A stretch of DNA of 64,000 bases from Salinibacterium sp. SWN167 (GCF_015864665.1 NZ_JADYWU010000001.1:1054001-1118000), one strand, 5' to 3'. Positions 45,773-54,748 are shown, numbered from the stretch's first letter. Translations and numbers: made by a program. Notes: generated from the letters alone by a model not told the origin.

Positions 45773-46905
45773 GCGCACGGCCGACGCTACTCATCCTTTC
45801 GTTCACCGAGTTCGTAAACGATGCTCGTGTGAAGAAACAGGCGCTGATGTTCGCCGAGCACTACGACGTCGTCACCTGTGGGTACGGTAAAGCTGTCCGC
45901 GAGGACATCGAGCACATCAGGCTTGATCCTGCGGTGTCCACCTTTTCGAAGTACCGTGAAGCTGTATTCGTGCGGTTGCGGATGTATGCGGCGGCGTTCG
46001 CGGGCGACGAGCGGTGCAAGAACGCGATAGCGAAACTCCGCGGGCGTCGCTTTGATGCTGTGCTCGCGAATGAACTCGAGACCTTGCCGGTCGCTTACTC
46101 GATGGTCGGTCCCTCCAAGGTGCTGCTTGATTTGCACGAGTACTATCCGGGGCTGCACGACGATATACCGGTGTGGGTGAAAGTGCGTCAGCCTTACCAA
46201 GAGTGGGTGCTCTCAAACCAGGCCACGCGTGCGGCAGCGGCCACCACAGTCTCCGGGACGATCGCGAAATGCTATCGCGAGCGCTTCGGTATTGATTCTG
46301 GCGTCGTGCATAATGCTGCACCGTACCGTGCTGATCTCGCGCCAGCCCCGGTCGGCGATCCGATTCGTCTCGTGCACGCCGGCGTTACCGCGCGGAATCG
46401 TCGGCCCGAGGTGATGATGGACGCCGTCGCTCAGTCGTCCACAAATGTCACGCTCGATCTGTATCTCACTCAGCAGGAGACTCCGTTCGGCCGCGAGCTG
46501 CAGGCCCGCGCTGCCCAACTCGGCGAACGTGTTACCTTGCACCCGCCGGTGCCGCACGATGAACTCATCGATATATTGCACCGCTATGACGCGGGGCTGC
46601 ACATACTGCCTCCGACTAACACGAACATCAGGCTCGCGTTGCCGAACAAGTTTTTCGATTCCGTGCAGGCGCGCCTGGGCATGGTTATCGGGCCCACCGT
46701 CGATATGGAGCGTCTGCTGCAGGAGTACGATCTCGGCGTAGCAGCCGCAGGCTTCGACGTTGCAGACATCGTTGCGGTGCTCGACAAACTCGAGCGGGGT
46801 GAGGTCGCTCGCTGGAAATCGAACGCTCACGCCGGTGCCAAGGAGCTGAGTTCGGAAGCTCAGCAGGCCGGATGGCTCGACGCGGTGCGGGGCCTCTTGG
46901 GGTAG
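45769..46905 (+). CDS. Glycosyltransferase, GT-B fold (paralogue of the gene at 49058)
   Basis: The 378-residue protein begins LLILSFTEFVNDARVKKQA and has VLLDLHEYYPGLHDD, VSGTIAKCYRERFGID, RLVHAGVTARNRRPEVMM and the strongly conserved block LPPTNTNIRLALPNKFFDSV. The last block recurs nearly unchanged at 49058 (IPPTHTNARLTLPNKFFDYV). The ATG at 45769 overlaps the ABC exporter stop; longer in-frame starts lie inside that gene. Donor unknown. Confidence 0.78.
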   Translation: MSARPTLLILSFTEFVNDARVKKQALMFAEHYDVVTCGYGKAVREDIEHIRLDPAVSTFSKYREAVFVRLRMYAAAFAGDERCKNAIAKLRGRRFDAVLANELETLPVAYSMVGPSKVLLDLHEYYPGLHDDIPVWVKVRQPYQEWVLSNQATRAAAATTVSGTIAKCYRERFGIDSGVVHNAAPYRADLAPAPVGDPIRLVHAGVTARNRRPEVMMDAVAQSSTNVTLDLYLTQQETPFGRELQARAAQLGERVTLHPPVPHDELIDILHRYDAGLHILPPTNTNIRLALPNKFFDSVQARLGMVIGPTVDMERLLQEYDLGVAAAGFDVADIVAVLDKLERGEVARWKSNAHAGAKELSSEAQQAGWLDAVRGLLG

Positions 46906-46945
46906 AGCCTGCACCGGACGTCTCAGGTCCGGCAGGCCCGAGGGC

Positions 46946-47809
46946 TCAGAGGTACCAACAGCGGTAGCGGAACGATCCCCTGATGTGGCCCCAGTTGTAG
47001 CCGAAGGTCGAAGCGGCGGTGAGGCGCTTCTCGCTGCCCGGCCGTGACGCAAGGGCGCGCAGCGACGCTACGCCGAGCATGATCGGCGCGAGATAGGAGC
47101 TCCGGCGCGGCATACCGGCACCGCGGTGCTTGGCATAAAGCTGCGCTTTGCCCGTGCCATATGAGGTCTGCTGTCGCCGAATATCGGCGGGTGTCGTACG
47201 CGCGAAGTACTTGAAGCGTGCGGCTTCAGTAAAATCGATCGAGTATCCTGCCAGCTGCATTCGCCAGAACAGGTCGGTGTCCTCCGCCGCCCCGGAGAAC
47301 GCCTCGTCAAACCCGCCTACAGTATCGAACGCTTCGCGCGCGAAGCCAGCCTGCCCGCCGCCGAGCGAGATCATTCCTGGCCACGTGGAGTCGGTGAGCG
47401 AGGAAATTTCGCGAATGATCGCCCCCGATTCCCTACAGTGCACGATGACGCAGCCAGTGATCTTTGAACCCTTCTTGCCAGAGTGGTAGAAGCCCTCGGC
47501 CCACCCCGGCTGCACCTCATCGTCCGCACCGCACAACATGATGAAGTCGCCCGTGCTCGCCCGCACGCCGTCGTTTTGCGCAAAGACCGCGCCCTGAGCG
47601 CGGTCCGCCGAGACTTCACGTACCCGGTCGTCTGTGGCGGCGAACTCCGCGATAATCTCCGAGGTTCGGTCGGTCGACATGTTATTTGACACGATAATCT
47701 CGTGCAGGAACTCGCGCGGCTGTGAGGTGAGTGCGCGTAGTTGCCGGGGGAGGGTGTCCTCCCCGTTGAAGCACGGAACGACCGCGGATAGTGTGAGGTC
47801 GGTGCTCAT
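46946..47809 (-). CDS. Glycosyltransferase family 2
   Basis: The 287-residue GT-A enzyme begins LSAVVPCFNGEDTLPRQLRA and has IIVSNNMSTDRTSEI, QNDGVRASTGDFIMLCGADD with the acidic metal site, and EAFSGAAEDTDLFWRMQLAG, which holds the ED base motif. It converges with the 45769 gene and overlaps the GT4 gene upstream by 4 nt. The metal site reads CGADDE instead of the usual DDD or DSD, but the second aspartate is kept. Confidence 0.83.
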   Translation of the reverse strand: MSTDLTLSAVVPCFNGEDTLPRQLRALTSQPREFLHEIIVSNNMSTDRTSEIIAEFAATDDRVREVSADRAQGAVFAQNDGVRASTGDFIMLCGADDEVQPGWAEGFYHSGKKGSKITGCVIVHCRESGAIIREISSLTDSTWPGMISLGGGQAGFAREAFDTVGGFDEAFSGAAEDTDLFWRMQLAGYSIDFTEAARFKYFARTTPADIRRQQTSYGTGKAQLYAKHRGAGMPRRSSYLAPIMLGVASLRALASRPGSEKRLTAASTFGYNWGHIRGSFRYRCWYL

Positions 47810-48966
47810 GCGGTTGCTCCATTCGCGACGTCGAGGATCGCGTCCGCGGCGCGTTCCGCGGCCGCCCGCATCGATACGTGTTCGTCGGCCCAGGCGGCAA
47901 GTTGTTCGCGAGATGCGGGAGGTGCCGGTGCATCCGCAATCTCACGCATCGCCGCCGCGATGGCCGCGGGATCGTAGGCAACCGGCGCTCCCGCGTGCAC
48001 CTCGGTGTTGACCCGCGCCAAGAACGCGGCGGTCGGGCCTGGGCCCGCAAAGATCACTGGACATCCGCTCGCTAATGATGAGTATGTTTTCGTCGCGAAT
48101 GCGAACTCGTATCCGCCGCCTGGCAGTAGCGTCGCGAGCGATGCCGTTGCTGCGCTGAGCTGCGCGTTGAGTTCAGAAGGCGGGACGGGATCGGCGAACT
48201 CAACTGCGTCGGCGATGCCAAGCTGATCGGCACGCTCGCGGATCGATTCGAGCTCGCTGCCGTGACCCACAAAACGGAGCGTGAACCCGGGATGCGAAGT
48301 GAGAAACTCGGCGAACGCGTCGGCGAGCACGATGGCCCCGTGCCAGGCTGAGTAACTCCCCGCGTAGAGGAATAGGGGCTTCGAGGGTGCGGGGGAGTAA
48401 TGAAACTGCGAGGTATCTGCGCCGCGGCCCGTTGTCGTTATGGGGGTAGTGACTCCCCAAGCGACGATGCGCTCCTTCACCTCGTCGGAGACGGTGACGA
48501 TGCGCTGTGCGCCGCTGAGCGCCCGGCGTTCGAGCTCTTCGAGTGTGCGAAGTACGAGAGACGAGCTCGTTGCGTGTCCAGCAGCGAAGGACCAGAGATC
48601 AGCGGCGTCGTACACGTAGGGGATGCGGCGCAGCCAGCACGCCAGACGCACCATCACTCCGGTCGTTGGAGGTGGCTCGACGAGCACTGCGGATGGACGT
48701 TTAGTGAAAAGCAGTCGGAAGAAAACCGGGATGTCGAAGCTCATGTACTGCAGATAACCGCGCACATAACCTGTGCGATCACGGAGCACCGGGAACGTGC
48801 GAATGCGCTCGGCTCGCTCCGGCATCGCGTAGCCGCGCGGCGGGGCGGCGGTGAGTACGGTGACCTCATGATTGCGTGAACTCAATTCACCGGCGACAGC
48901 GCTGAGAAAGAACGACGCCGCCGACGGCTCGGGGAGGTAGATCCGCGACACGACGACTAGATGCAA
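47806..48966 (-). CDS. Glycosyltransferase family 4 (WbuB-like layout)
   Basis: The 386-residue GT-B enzyme begins HLVVVSRIYLPEPSAASFF. It has VYDAADLWSFAAG, VTVSDEVKERI, FLYAGSYSAWHGAIVLADAF and the donor-site helix YEFAFATKTYSSLASGCPVIF, where the acidic residue pattern resembles WbuB-type N-acetylsugar transferases. It overlaps the next GT2 gene by 4 nt. WbuB enzymes often add N-acetyl-fucosamine; whether that holds here is unknown. Confidence 0.83.
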   Translation of the reverse strand: MHLVVVSRIYLPEPSAASFFLSAVAGELSSRNHEVTVLTAAPPRGYAMPERAERIRTFPVLRDRTGYVRGYLQYMSFDIPVFFRLLFTKRPSAVLVEPPPTTGVMVRLACWLRRIPYVYDAADLWSFAAGHATSSSLVLRTLEELERRALSGAQRIVTVSDEVKERIVAWGVTTPITTTGRGADTSQFHYSPAPSKPLFLYAGSYSAWHGAIVLADAFAEFLTSHPGFTLRFVGHGSELESIRERADQLGIADAVEFADPVPPSELNAQLSAATASLATLLPGGGYEFAFATKTYSSLASGCPVIFAGPGPTAAFLARVNTEVHAGAPVAYDPAAIAAAMREIADAPAPPASREQLAAWADEHVSMRAAAERAADAILDVANGATA

Positions 48967-49045
48967 CCGTACTCCTCATGCAAAATCATGTCGGCCGGCG
49001 GACCGATTCAGACAATTCTAACCGGTGAGCCTTCCCTGTTCGCGC

Positions 49046-49051
49046 TAAACT
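49046..49051 (+). promoter_or_regulatory. -10 box TAAACT of the glycosyltransferase at 49058 (leaderless)
   Basis: TAAACT is followed by CGCACC and the GTG at 49058, with no Shine-Dalgarno. Confidence 0.6.
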
Positions 49052-49057
49052 CGCACC

Positions 49058-50221
49058 GTGACGAGCTCCGCGAAACAGATCCTTTGCATCTCGTTCAGCC
49101 CTATCGAACGGGATGCTCGAGTGCTGCGGCAGATTCATCTGCTCTCGCAACTTGGGGAGGTGACTACCGTCGGTTTCGGGGAGACCCCTGTCGGCGCGAC
49201 GCGGCATGTACAAGTGCCCGACGGGCTTACGACTCTGCCTCAGACCCTGCTGGGAGTAGCGAAGCTCGCCGTCCACGCGCATAAGGCCGCCGAGTGCTCG
49301 TCGCCTGCCGCTCAATGGGCGCTCGCGCACGCGGCTCTGCTCGACGCTCCCGAAGGCGGCTGGGACCTCGTCGTTGCGAACGATGCTCGGGTGCTCGATC
49401 TCGGATTCCGACTCGCGGGCACCGCGCCAGTGTGGGCAGATTTGCACGAGTGGGCGCCCGAGGAACGCACACACATCACTTCGTGGCGGCTGCTCGTTGC
49501 GCCGTTCATGGTGCATCTCTGCCAGACGTACCTGCACCGGGCCACGCTCGTCACCACTGTTTCTCACGGAATCGTCGAACTCTATCGAGAACGTTTCGGA
49601 GTGGACGCCAAGCTCATGACGAATGCGGGCCCCTATATGGAGCTGCCAGTGCAGGCAAGCCGAGACGACCGTATTCGGTGTGTGCACAGCGGGGCAGCGA
49701 TCGGCGGTCGCGGCCTCGAAACAATGATCCTCGCGTTTTGTAAACTCCCTGAGCGCTTCAGTCTTGATCTGTACCTCGTGTCGGCCGCCGACGGAGGTGC
49801 GCACCTCGCGGAACTTCGAGCAATTGCCGAGGGGGTGGATCGCATTCGCTTCCACGATCCGGTGCGCCCCGACGAACTCCCCGCCACGCTCTCGGGCTAC
49901 GATCTCGGAATCTTTTGGATTCCACCGACCCACACGAATGCGCGGCTCACGCTGCCGAACAAGTTTTTCGATTATGTGCAGGCGCGCATCGGCATGGCGA
50001 TCGGGCCAAGTGAGGAGATGGTTCGAGAGCTTGAGAATTATGGTCTTGGCATCGTGAGTAAGTCCTTCGATGTGCACGATCTCGTAGCGTCAATGGAATC
50101 GCTCACTGTGGAACAAGTGAACCGCTACAAGCACGCGGCTGCAGCGGCGGCCCTGCCGTTGAGCTTCGATGTGCAGACAGCATTCGTACGCGGTGCGTTG
50201 GAGGACATGCTCGCGGACTAG
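49058..50221 (+). CDS. Glycosyltransferase, GT-B fold (paralogue of the gene at 45769)
   Basis: The 387-residue protein begins ILCISFSPIERDARVLRQI and has VWADLHEWAPEERTH, VSHGIVELYRERFGVD, RCVHSGAAIGGRGLETM and WIPPTHTNARLTLPNKFFDY. The pattern and spacing match the gene at 45769, so the two arose by duplication and diverged, probably for different acceptors. It is read from its own leaderless promoter, opposite to the GT4/GT2 pair. Donor unknown. Confidence 0.78.
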   Translation: MTSSAKQILCISFSPIERDARVLRQIHLLSQLGEVTTVGFGETPVGATRHVQVPDGLTTLPQTLLGVAKLAVHAHKAAECSSPAAQWALAHAALLDAPEGGWDLVVANDARVLDLGFRLAGTAPVWADLHEWAPEERTHITSWRLLVAPFMVHLCQTYLHRATLVTTVSHGIVELYRERFGVDAKLMTNAGPYMELPVQASRDDRIRCVHSGAAIGGRGLETMILAFCKLPERFSLDLYLVSAADGGAHLAELRAIAEGVDRIRFHDPVRPDELPATLSGYDLGIFWIPPTHTNARLTLPNKFFDYVQARIGMAIGPSEEMVRELENYGLGIVSKSFDVHDLVASMESLTVEQVNRYKHAAAAAALPLSFDVQTAFVRGALEDMLAD

Positions 50222-50431
50222 CAGGGTAGAGCTTCGCGGTCCTTGGCGTACGCGAGGCGAGCGTGTGCGCGGGCGCCAGGGTGGCGGCGCTTAGCGACCG
50301 CCGTCAGGATAAACACGCTCCGGTTGCGCGCACGATCAAAGGCTCGATACTGCGTATCGGCTCCGCCAACATAGTGGTCAAAGCCCCCGTGAATCGAGTT
50401 TGCGCGACACAGAATGTGCGAAACTAGCTGC

Positions 50432-51097
50432 ATGGCGCAAACGTGGGTTGTTGTTCCGATGTATAACGAAGCAAGCGTCATTGCGTCCGTGATTAAGGAA
50501 CTGAGAAAATCGCTTCCTCATGTGGTCTGTGTTGACGACTGCTCTACCGACGACTCCGCAGCGCAAGCTCGATCGGCTGGCGCCATCGTGGTGCAGCATC
50601 CGATCAATCTTGGTCAGGGCGCGAGTTTGCAGACCGGTTTTGAATTCGTTCGTTTGATTCCGGAGATGACGGAAGTCGTTACCTTCGACGCCGATGGCCA
50701 GCATCAGGTTCAGGATGCTCTTGACATGGTGCAACGCCTGCGCGATGAGAAGCTCGACATCGTCATCGGGTCGCGTTTTCTCGACAATCGCACCGACATG
50801 AGCGGCCTGAAAAGGTTTGTTCTTCGTCTGGCTACGGGCTACACCAGAATCACGACCGGAATGGCGCTCACCGACGCGCACAACGGACTGAGGGTCATCT
50901 CACGCGACATGATCTTCGAGCTTCAGCTGCGACAGAACCGCATGGCGCACGCGTCAGAACTCGTCGATCAAATCAGTCTGCACAAAGCGACGTGGGCCGA
51001 GCACCCCACGCACATCGTTTACACCGAGTACTCCAAAAGCAAGGGGCAGTCGGTGCTTAACGCCATCAATATCCTCGTCGAAATTATCTTCAAGTAG
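50432..51097 (+). CDS. Glycosyltransferase family 2, polyprenyl-phosphate hexose synthase type
   Basis: The 221-residue GT-A enzyme begins TWVVVPMYNEASVIASVIKE and has VVCVDDCSTDDSAA, HPINLGQGASLQTGFE, the metal site VTFDADGQHQV and IVIGSRFLDNRTDM. It resembles dolichyl-phosphate mannose or glucose synthases that load a sugar on polyprenyl phosphate for GT-C enzymes. The DUF2304 gene 6 nt downstream is a usual partner. The earlier in-frame ATG at 50414 is less likely; GAAACT lies 6 nt before the chosen ATG, a weak leaderless box. Confidence 0.86.
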   Translation: MAQTWVVVPMYNEASVIASVIKELRKSLPHVVCVDDCSTDDSAAQARSAGAIVVQHPINLGQGASLQTGFEFVRLIPEMTEVVTFDADGQHQVQDALDMVQRLRDEKLDIVIGSRFLDNRTDMSGLKRFVLRLATGYTRITTGMALTDAHNGLRVISRDMIFELQLRQNRMAHASELVDQISLHKATWAEHPTHIVYTEYSKSKGQSVLNAINILVEIIFK

Positions 51098-51103
51098 GGC
51101 ATC

Positions 51104-51484
51104 GTGACCATCATCTTCCAGATCCTTGCGATCATTGCCGTTATCGTCGTCGCGATCGTTATGTTGCGTGGCGGGGGAGCACGCAATCAAGCGATCCAAC
51201 GGATCTTCATGTTGCTGTTCATCGTGGCGGCAGGATCATCCATCTTCGTTCCTCAAGTGTGGACGTTCGCCGCGCGTCTGCTCGGCGTCGGTCGAGGAAC
51301 CGACCTGTTGCTCTACATCACCGTGCTGGCTTTCTTGGGCGTCGCGGCAACGACGTACCGCCGTTTTCGTCGTCTCGAAAATGACCTCACAGCGATGGCT
51401 CGGCAGGTCGCGTTGGCGCGCGCCGATAACCAGCAGAATTCGTCAGAGGTTCCCGAGCCTCCGGCGGCCGACGGCGACAAGTAG
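51104..51484 (+). CDS. DUF2304 membrane protein
   Basis: The 126-residue product has three hydrophobic segments: FQILAIIAVIVVAIVML, MLLFIVAAGSSIFVPQVW and LLLYITVLAFLGVAATTY. A charged cytoplasmic tail follows with RRFRRLENDLTAMARQ. This is the DUF2304 pattern, commonly found next to a GT2 polyprenyl-phosphate sugar synthase, and it may help flip the lipid-linked sugar. It starts with a GTG 6 nt after the GT2 gene. Confidence 0.82.
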   Translation: MTIIFQILAIIAVIVVAIVMLRGGGARNQAIQRIFMLLFIVAAGSSIFVPQVWTFAARLLGVGRGTDLLLYITVLAFLGVAATTYRRFRRLENDLTAMARQVALARADNQQNSSEVPEPPAADGDK

Positions 51485-51494
51485 CGCCGCCTAG

Positions 51495-51518
51495 AGGCCC
51501 CGCAGCACTCCGCGGGGC
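51495..51518. terminator. GC-rich hairpin between convergent genes
   Basis: GGCCCCGC (51495-51502) and GCGGGGCC (51511-51518) form a perfect 8-bp stem with an 8-nt loop. It sits between the DUF2304 gene and the convergent oxidoreductase gene. No T-run follows, so it probably acts as a bidirectional terminator of the actinobacterial type. Confidence 0.7.
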
Positions 51519-51551
51519 CATCGACCGGCCATCAAACCGGTGGGAGAGAAG

Positions 51552-52538
51552 CTAGATCGTTGAGAGACGATGCTCGAGGCCATCCGCAACAAACTTCTCA
51601 GCTGTGGCGACTACTGCGGCACCCTGTGCCAGCGTCACAATCGCACTCGTGTCGCCTGACAGCACTGCATCGCGGAACGCTTCGTGCTCAGCACGAAGCG
51701 GTTCCTTCTTATCGAGAGCAAAACGAGTAACGTCGCCTTCGCTCACTCCGCGGAACTGAGAAATGTCATCCCACTGGTGATGGCGAACGCCATTTTCGAA
51801 GTAGGTCAGATCGGCCGTGAGCGTATCGGCGACGAGAGAGCCATGTTCCCCCGTGATTATTGTCGTGCGCTCTTTGAAGGGCGTAAGCCAGTTGACCGTG
51901 TGGCTAACAATGGTGCCTTTGCTGAGCGTGCCAACGGCCAGAACCATGTCTTCGTGCTCGCGACCACTGCGGAACGTGGTGCGTGCATTTATCGAGACGT
52001 ATTCCTGCTGAGTAACCCAGGCGGTCAGATCGATGTCGTGGGTGGCGAGATCTTTGATGACGCCCACGTCAGCAATGCGGCCGGGAAATGGTCCTTGGCG
52101 ACGAGTCGTCACCTGGTAAATCTCACCGAGCAATCCGTCTTGGATTCGCTGGCGCGCCGACTGGAGTGCAGGGTTGTAGCGCTCAATGTGGCCAACACCG
52201 CCGACCAGGCCGGCCTCGTCAAAGAGATCGCGCAATTCGAATGCTGCTTCCGAGGTGGATGCAACAGGTTTCTCGATCAGCGCGTGAATGCCGCGGCTTG
52301 CGAGCATCGTGCCGATCTCCAAGTGGTAAATCGTGGGCGCCGCGACAACGCAGTAATCGAAGCCCATGTCGAGGAAAGTGTCGAGGTCTCGCACTACCGG
52401 CTTGCCTTCGATATGAGAGGGAACGGCATCCGAAGGGTCATAAACACCCTTGAATTCGACGCCGTCGAGTTCGTTGAGAACTCGGCTGTGGTGGCGCCCC
52501 ATGACGCCGAGACCGAGTACACCTGCGCGAAGAGTCAT
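51552..52538 (-). CDS. Gfo/Idh/MocA oxidoreductase, WbpB/WlbA-like
   Basis: The 328-residue protein has an N-terminal Rossmann fold AGVLGLGVMGRHHSRVL, then CVVAAPTIYHLEI and ALIEKPVASTSEAAFELRD with the EKP motif. The C-terminal part contains VIKDLATHDIDL. With the aminotransferase and acetyltransferase encoded just upstream, it fits the step that oxidises the C3 hydroxyl of UDP-GlcNAc uronic acid before amination. The ATG at 52538 overlaps the aminotransferase stop (TAATG). Confidence 0.85.
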   Translation of the reverse strand: MTLRAGVLGLGVMGRHHSRVLNELDGVEFKGVYDPSDAVPSHIEGKPVVRDLDTFLDMGFDYCVVAAPTIYHLEIGTMLASRGIHALIEKPVASTSEAAFELRDLFDEAGLVGGVGHIERYNPALQSARQRIQDGLLGEIYQVTTRRQGPFPGRIADVGVIKDLATHDIDLTAWVTQQEYVSINARTTFRSGREHEDMVLAVGTLSKGTIVSHTVNWLTPFKERTTIITGEHGSLVADTLTADLTYFENGVRHHQWDDISQFRGVSEGDVTRFALDKKEPLRAEHEAFRDAVLSGDTSAIVTLAQGAAVVATAEKFVADGLEHRLSTI

Positions 52539-53614
52539 TAGCTGCCTGCCTTTGCTACGTCATTGACGGCATTCACGATCGTTTCGCGTTCCGCTTCGGT
52601 AAGGGATGGGTACACGGGCAATGACAAAGCTTGAGTGGCGACTTCGGCCGTCACCGGAAGGTCGAGATCGAGCTTGAACGAGGGCAGCTGGTGGATGGGG
52701 GTGGGGTAGTACACCCCGGTGCCAACGCCGCGTTCGGCAAGAGCCGCAGCGAAAGCGTCGCGATCCTGATCGACTACCCGAATCGTGTACTGGTGATAAA
52801 CGTGTACGGAGCCAGCGGCGACCGGAGGTGTGATGACGCCACTGAGATGCTCGTCGAAAAACGCGGCGTTGGCTTGACGTTGTGCGGTCCAGCCGGCCAG
52901 CTTGGTCAGCTGTACGCGGCCAATCGACGCGTGAATGTCTGTCATGCGGGTATTGAATCCCACGACTTCGTTCTCGTAACGACGTTCCATTCCCTGATTG
53001 CGAAGCAATCGTGCAACCCGGGCGAGCTCATCGGAAGATGTTGTGATCATGCCACCTTCGCCGGAGGTCATATTCTTCGTCGGGTAGAAGGAGAACGAGC
53101 CAGCAATTCCCCATTTACCGACCGGAATGCCGTTGACCGACGCTGCGTGCGCTTGGGCTGCGTCTTCAAAGACCAAGAGATCGTGTGTGGCGGCGATTGC
53201 GCTCAGTTCAACCATGAGTGCCGGATGCCCGTAGAGATGCACCGGCATAATCGCTTTCGTTCGCGACGTAATGGCGGCTTCAACCGCGGCAGGATCCATC
53301 GAGAAGTAATCCCGCTCGATGTCAACGAACACGGGAGTGGCACCCGCGAGCGCAACGGCGTTGGCTGTTGCCGCGAAGCTGAACGACGGGACGATTACTT
53401 CGTCGCCAGCACCGATTCCGGCCGCGACAAACGCCATGTGCAACGCAGACGTACCCGAATTGACTGCAACGCACTGCGCTCCGCCAACGATCGCCGAAAA
53501 CTCAGTCTCAAAGGCAGCGACTTCCGGACCCTGCGCGAGCATGCCAGAACTCATCACACGGTCAACGGCATCGCGTTCGTCTTGGCCGATTTGGGGCCTA
53601 GCTGCGGGGATCAC
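52538..53614 (-). CDS. DegT/DnrJ/EryC1 aminotransferase, WbpE/WlbC-like
   Basis: The 358-residue PLP enzyme begins IPAARPQIGQDERDAVDRVM. It has AVNSGTSALHMAF, DAAQAHAASVNG, and the PLP lysine in SFYPTKNMTSGEGGMITT, which matches the YPTKN form seen in WbpE-type 3-aminotransferases. It would transfer an amino group to the 3-keto sugar made by the neighbouring oxidoreductase. The GTG start overlaps the acetyltransferase stop, and its own stop overlaps the oxidoreductase start. Confidence 0.88.
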   Translation of the reverse strand: MIPAARPQIGQDERDAVDRVMSSGMLAQGPEVAAFETEFSAIVGGAQCVAVNSGTSALHMAFVAAGIGAGDEVIVPSFSFAATANAVALAGATPVFVDIERDYFSMDPAAVEAAITSRTKAIMPVHLYGHPALMVELSAIAATHDLLVFEDAAQAHAASVNGIPVGKWGIAGSFSFYPTKNMTSGEGGMITTSSDELARVARLLRNQGMERRYENEVVGFNTRMTDIHASIGRVQLTKLAGWTAQRQANAAFFDEHLSGVITPPVAAGSVHVYHQYTIRVVDQDRDAFAAALAERGVGTGVYYPTPIHQLPSFKLDLDLPVTAEVATQALSLPVYPSLTEAERETIVNAVNDVAKAGS

Positions 53615-54222
53615 GAATCTTGCACCTCAATCAGAAGGTCGGTAGCGGTTTCTTGATAGCGGGCGCCGGTAACCGGGCACTCCCACAGGCTTGGTGAAAT
53701 TTCAGTGAGCGGATGCCCGGACGTACCCACCCAGCCGATGCGGCGAGCGGGACTGCCGACCACCAACGCAAACTCTGGAACATCTTTGACGACTACTGAG
53801 CCTGCGCCGACGAGCGCCCAACGGCCGATCACGAGTGGTGCGATGCACGTGCTGTTGGCACCAATTGACGCCCCCTCGCGAATATCGACGCCGACCGGTT
53901 TCCAATCATGAGCCGATTTGGCAGAACCATCAGCGTTGATTGCGCGAGGAAAATGGTCGTTGGTAAGCACAACGGCCGGCCCGATGAACACGCCGCGACC
54001 CAATTTGGCCGGTTCATAGACCAGTGCGTAATTCTGAATTTTGCAGTTGTCGCCGACTTCGACTCCGCTGCCCACGTAGGCTCCGCGGCCAATCACGCAG
54101 TTCTCGCCAACCGATGCATTTTCTCGGACTTGTGCGTAGTGCCAAACCCGCGCCGTTGCGGCGATGGAAGCGTTGTCAGCGACATCGGCGGTGTCGTGCT
54201 GCAGGGGGTTCACTTGGTGCAT
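53611..54222 (-). CDS. Left-handed beta-helix N-acetyltransferase, WbpD/WlbB-like
   Basis: The 203-residue protein has hexapeptide repeats from about residue 15 to 150 (ASIAATARVWHYAQVRENASVGENCVIGRGAYVGSG in two blocks), with NDHFPRAIN and IGANSTCIAPLVIGRWALVG. It resembles the UDP-3-amino-sugar N-acetyltransferases WbpD and WlbB. It should acetylate the 3-amino group and complete a 2,3-diacetamido sugar. The ATG at 54222 has GGAG upstream. It is the first gene of a three-gene unit in which each gene overlaps the next. Confidence 0.87.
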   Translation of the reverse strand: MHQVNPLQHDTADVADNASIAATARVWHYAQVRENASVGENCVIGRGAYVGSGVEVGDNCKIQNYALVYEPAKLGRGVFIGPAVVLTNDHFPRAINADGSAKSAHDWKPVGVDIREGASIGANSTCIAPLVIGRWALVGAGSVVVKDVPEFALVVGSPARRIGWVGTSGHPLTEISPSLWECPVTGARYQETATDLLIEVQDS

Positions 54223-54748
54223 TCACACTCCAGAGAATTAGTCGTGGGGAACACGCCAATCCTATTCGTTTGCTCTTTCAATGGAGTACCTCTTCGGCGA
54301 TCGCCACCGCGGGTACTTCGAGCGCAGGGGACGCTCGTGTATGTCCGTAATTATCGAGGCTGAATCGCCACTGTTCGGTGGCTACTTCGGCAATGATGTC
54401 GTGACCGAGCTTTCTGAACTGCACACCCTTGGAGTGGCCGTCGCTTTGCTCTCGCACGGAGCAGATCTGTGCGGACCAGGCTTGTACGCCTCTCACGTCC
54501 CAGCTTCGCCGTTCAAAGACGCTTGAAGCGACGCTTCTTGAGATCTGTGCTGATCGTGAAAAGTTCGTCAAGTACGCTGCTCTGGGGCGGGATTCGTGCA
54601 CTGACTTCACGATCGGCGGGCGTTTCTTAGCTAGCGCATGTGTGGGGCGAAGTGCGGCGCCACGCGCCGTGCCACTCAAAGTGGGTCTTCACATTCTTCC
54701 CATTAGACATATCCTGTAACAACGCGTGTTTGCTTGGGGGATTGCAGA
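54223..54748. other. Gap with no recognisable gene; promoter for the CWB2 protein at its end
   Basis: I find no credible gene in this 0.5-kb stretch. The plus-strand frame at 54281 and the minus-strand frame at 54278 lack ribosome-binding sites and known motifs. Near the right end TTCACA (54688-54693), a 16-nt spacer and TATCCT (54710-54715) make a plausible promoter for the secreted protein. Confidence 0.5.

Noticed and set aside
50218-50481. Minus-strand frame of 87 codons after the glycosyltransferase at 49058
   Set aside because: It overlaps the start of the GT2 gene, shows no family motif and has no clear start signal; considered chance, though the gap of about 200 nt is otherwise empty.
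54278-54679. Minus-strand frame of 133 codons before the CWB2 protein
   Set aside because: It has no ribosome-binding site and no known motif, and it covers the probable promoter of the CWB2 gene.
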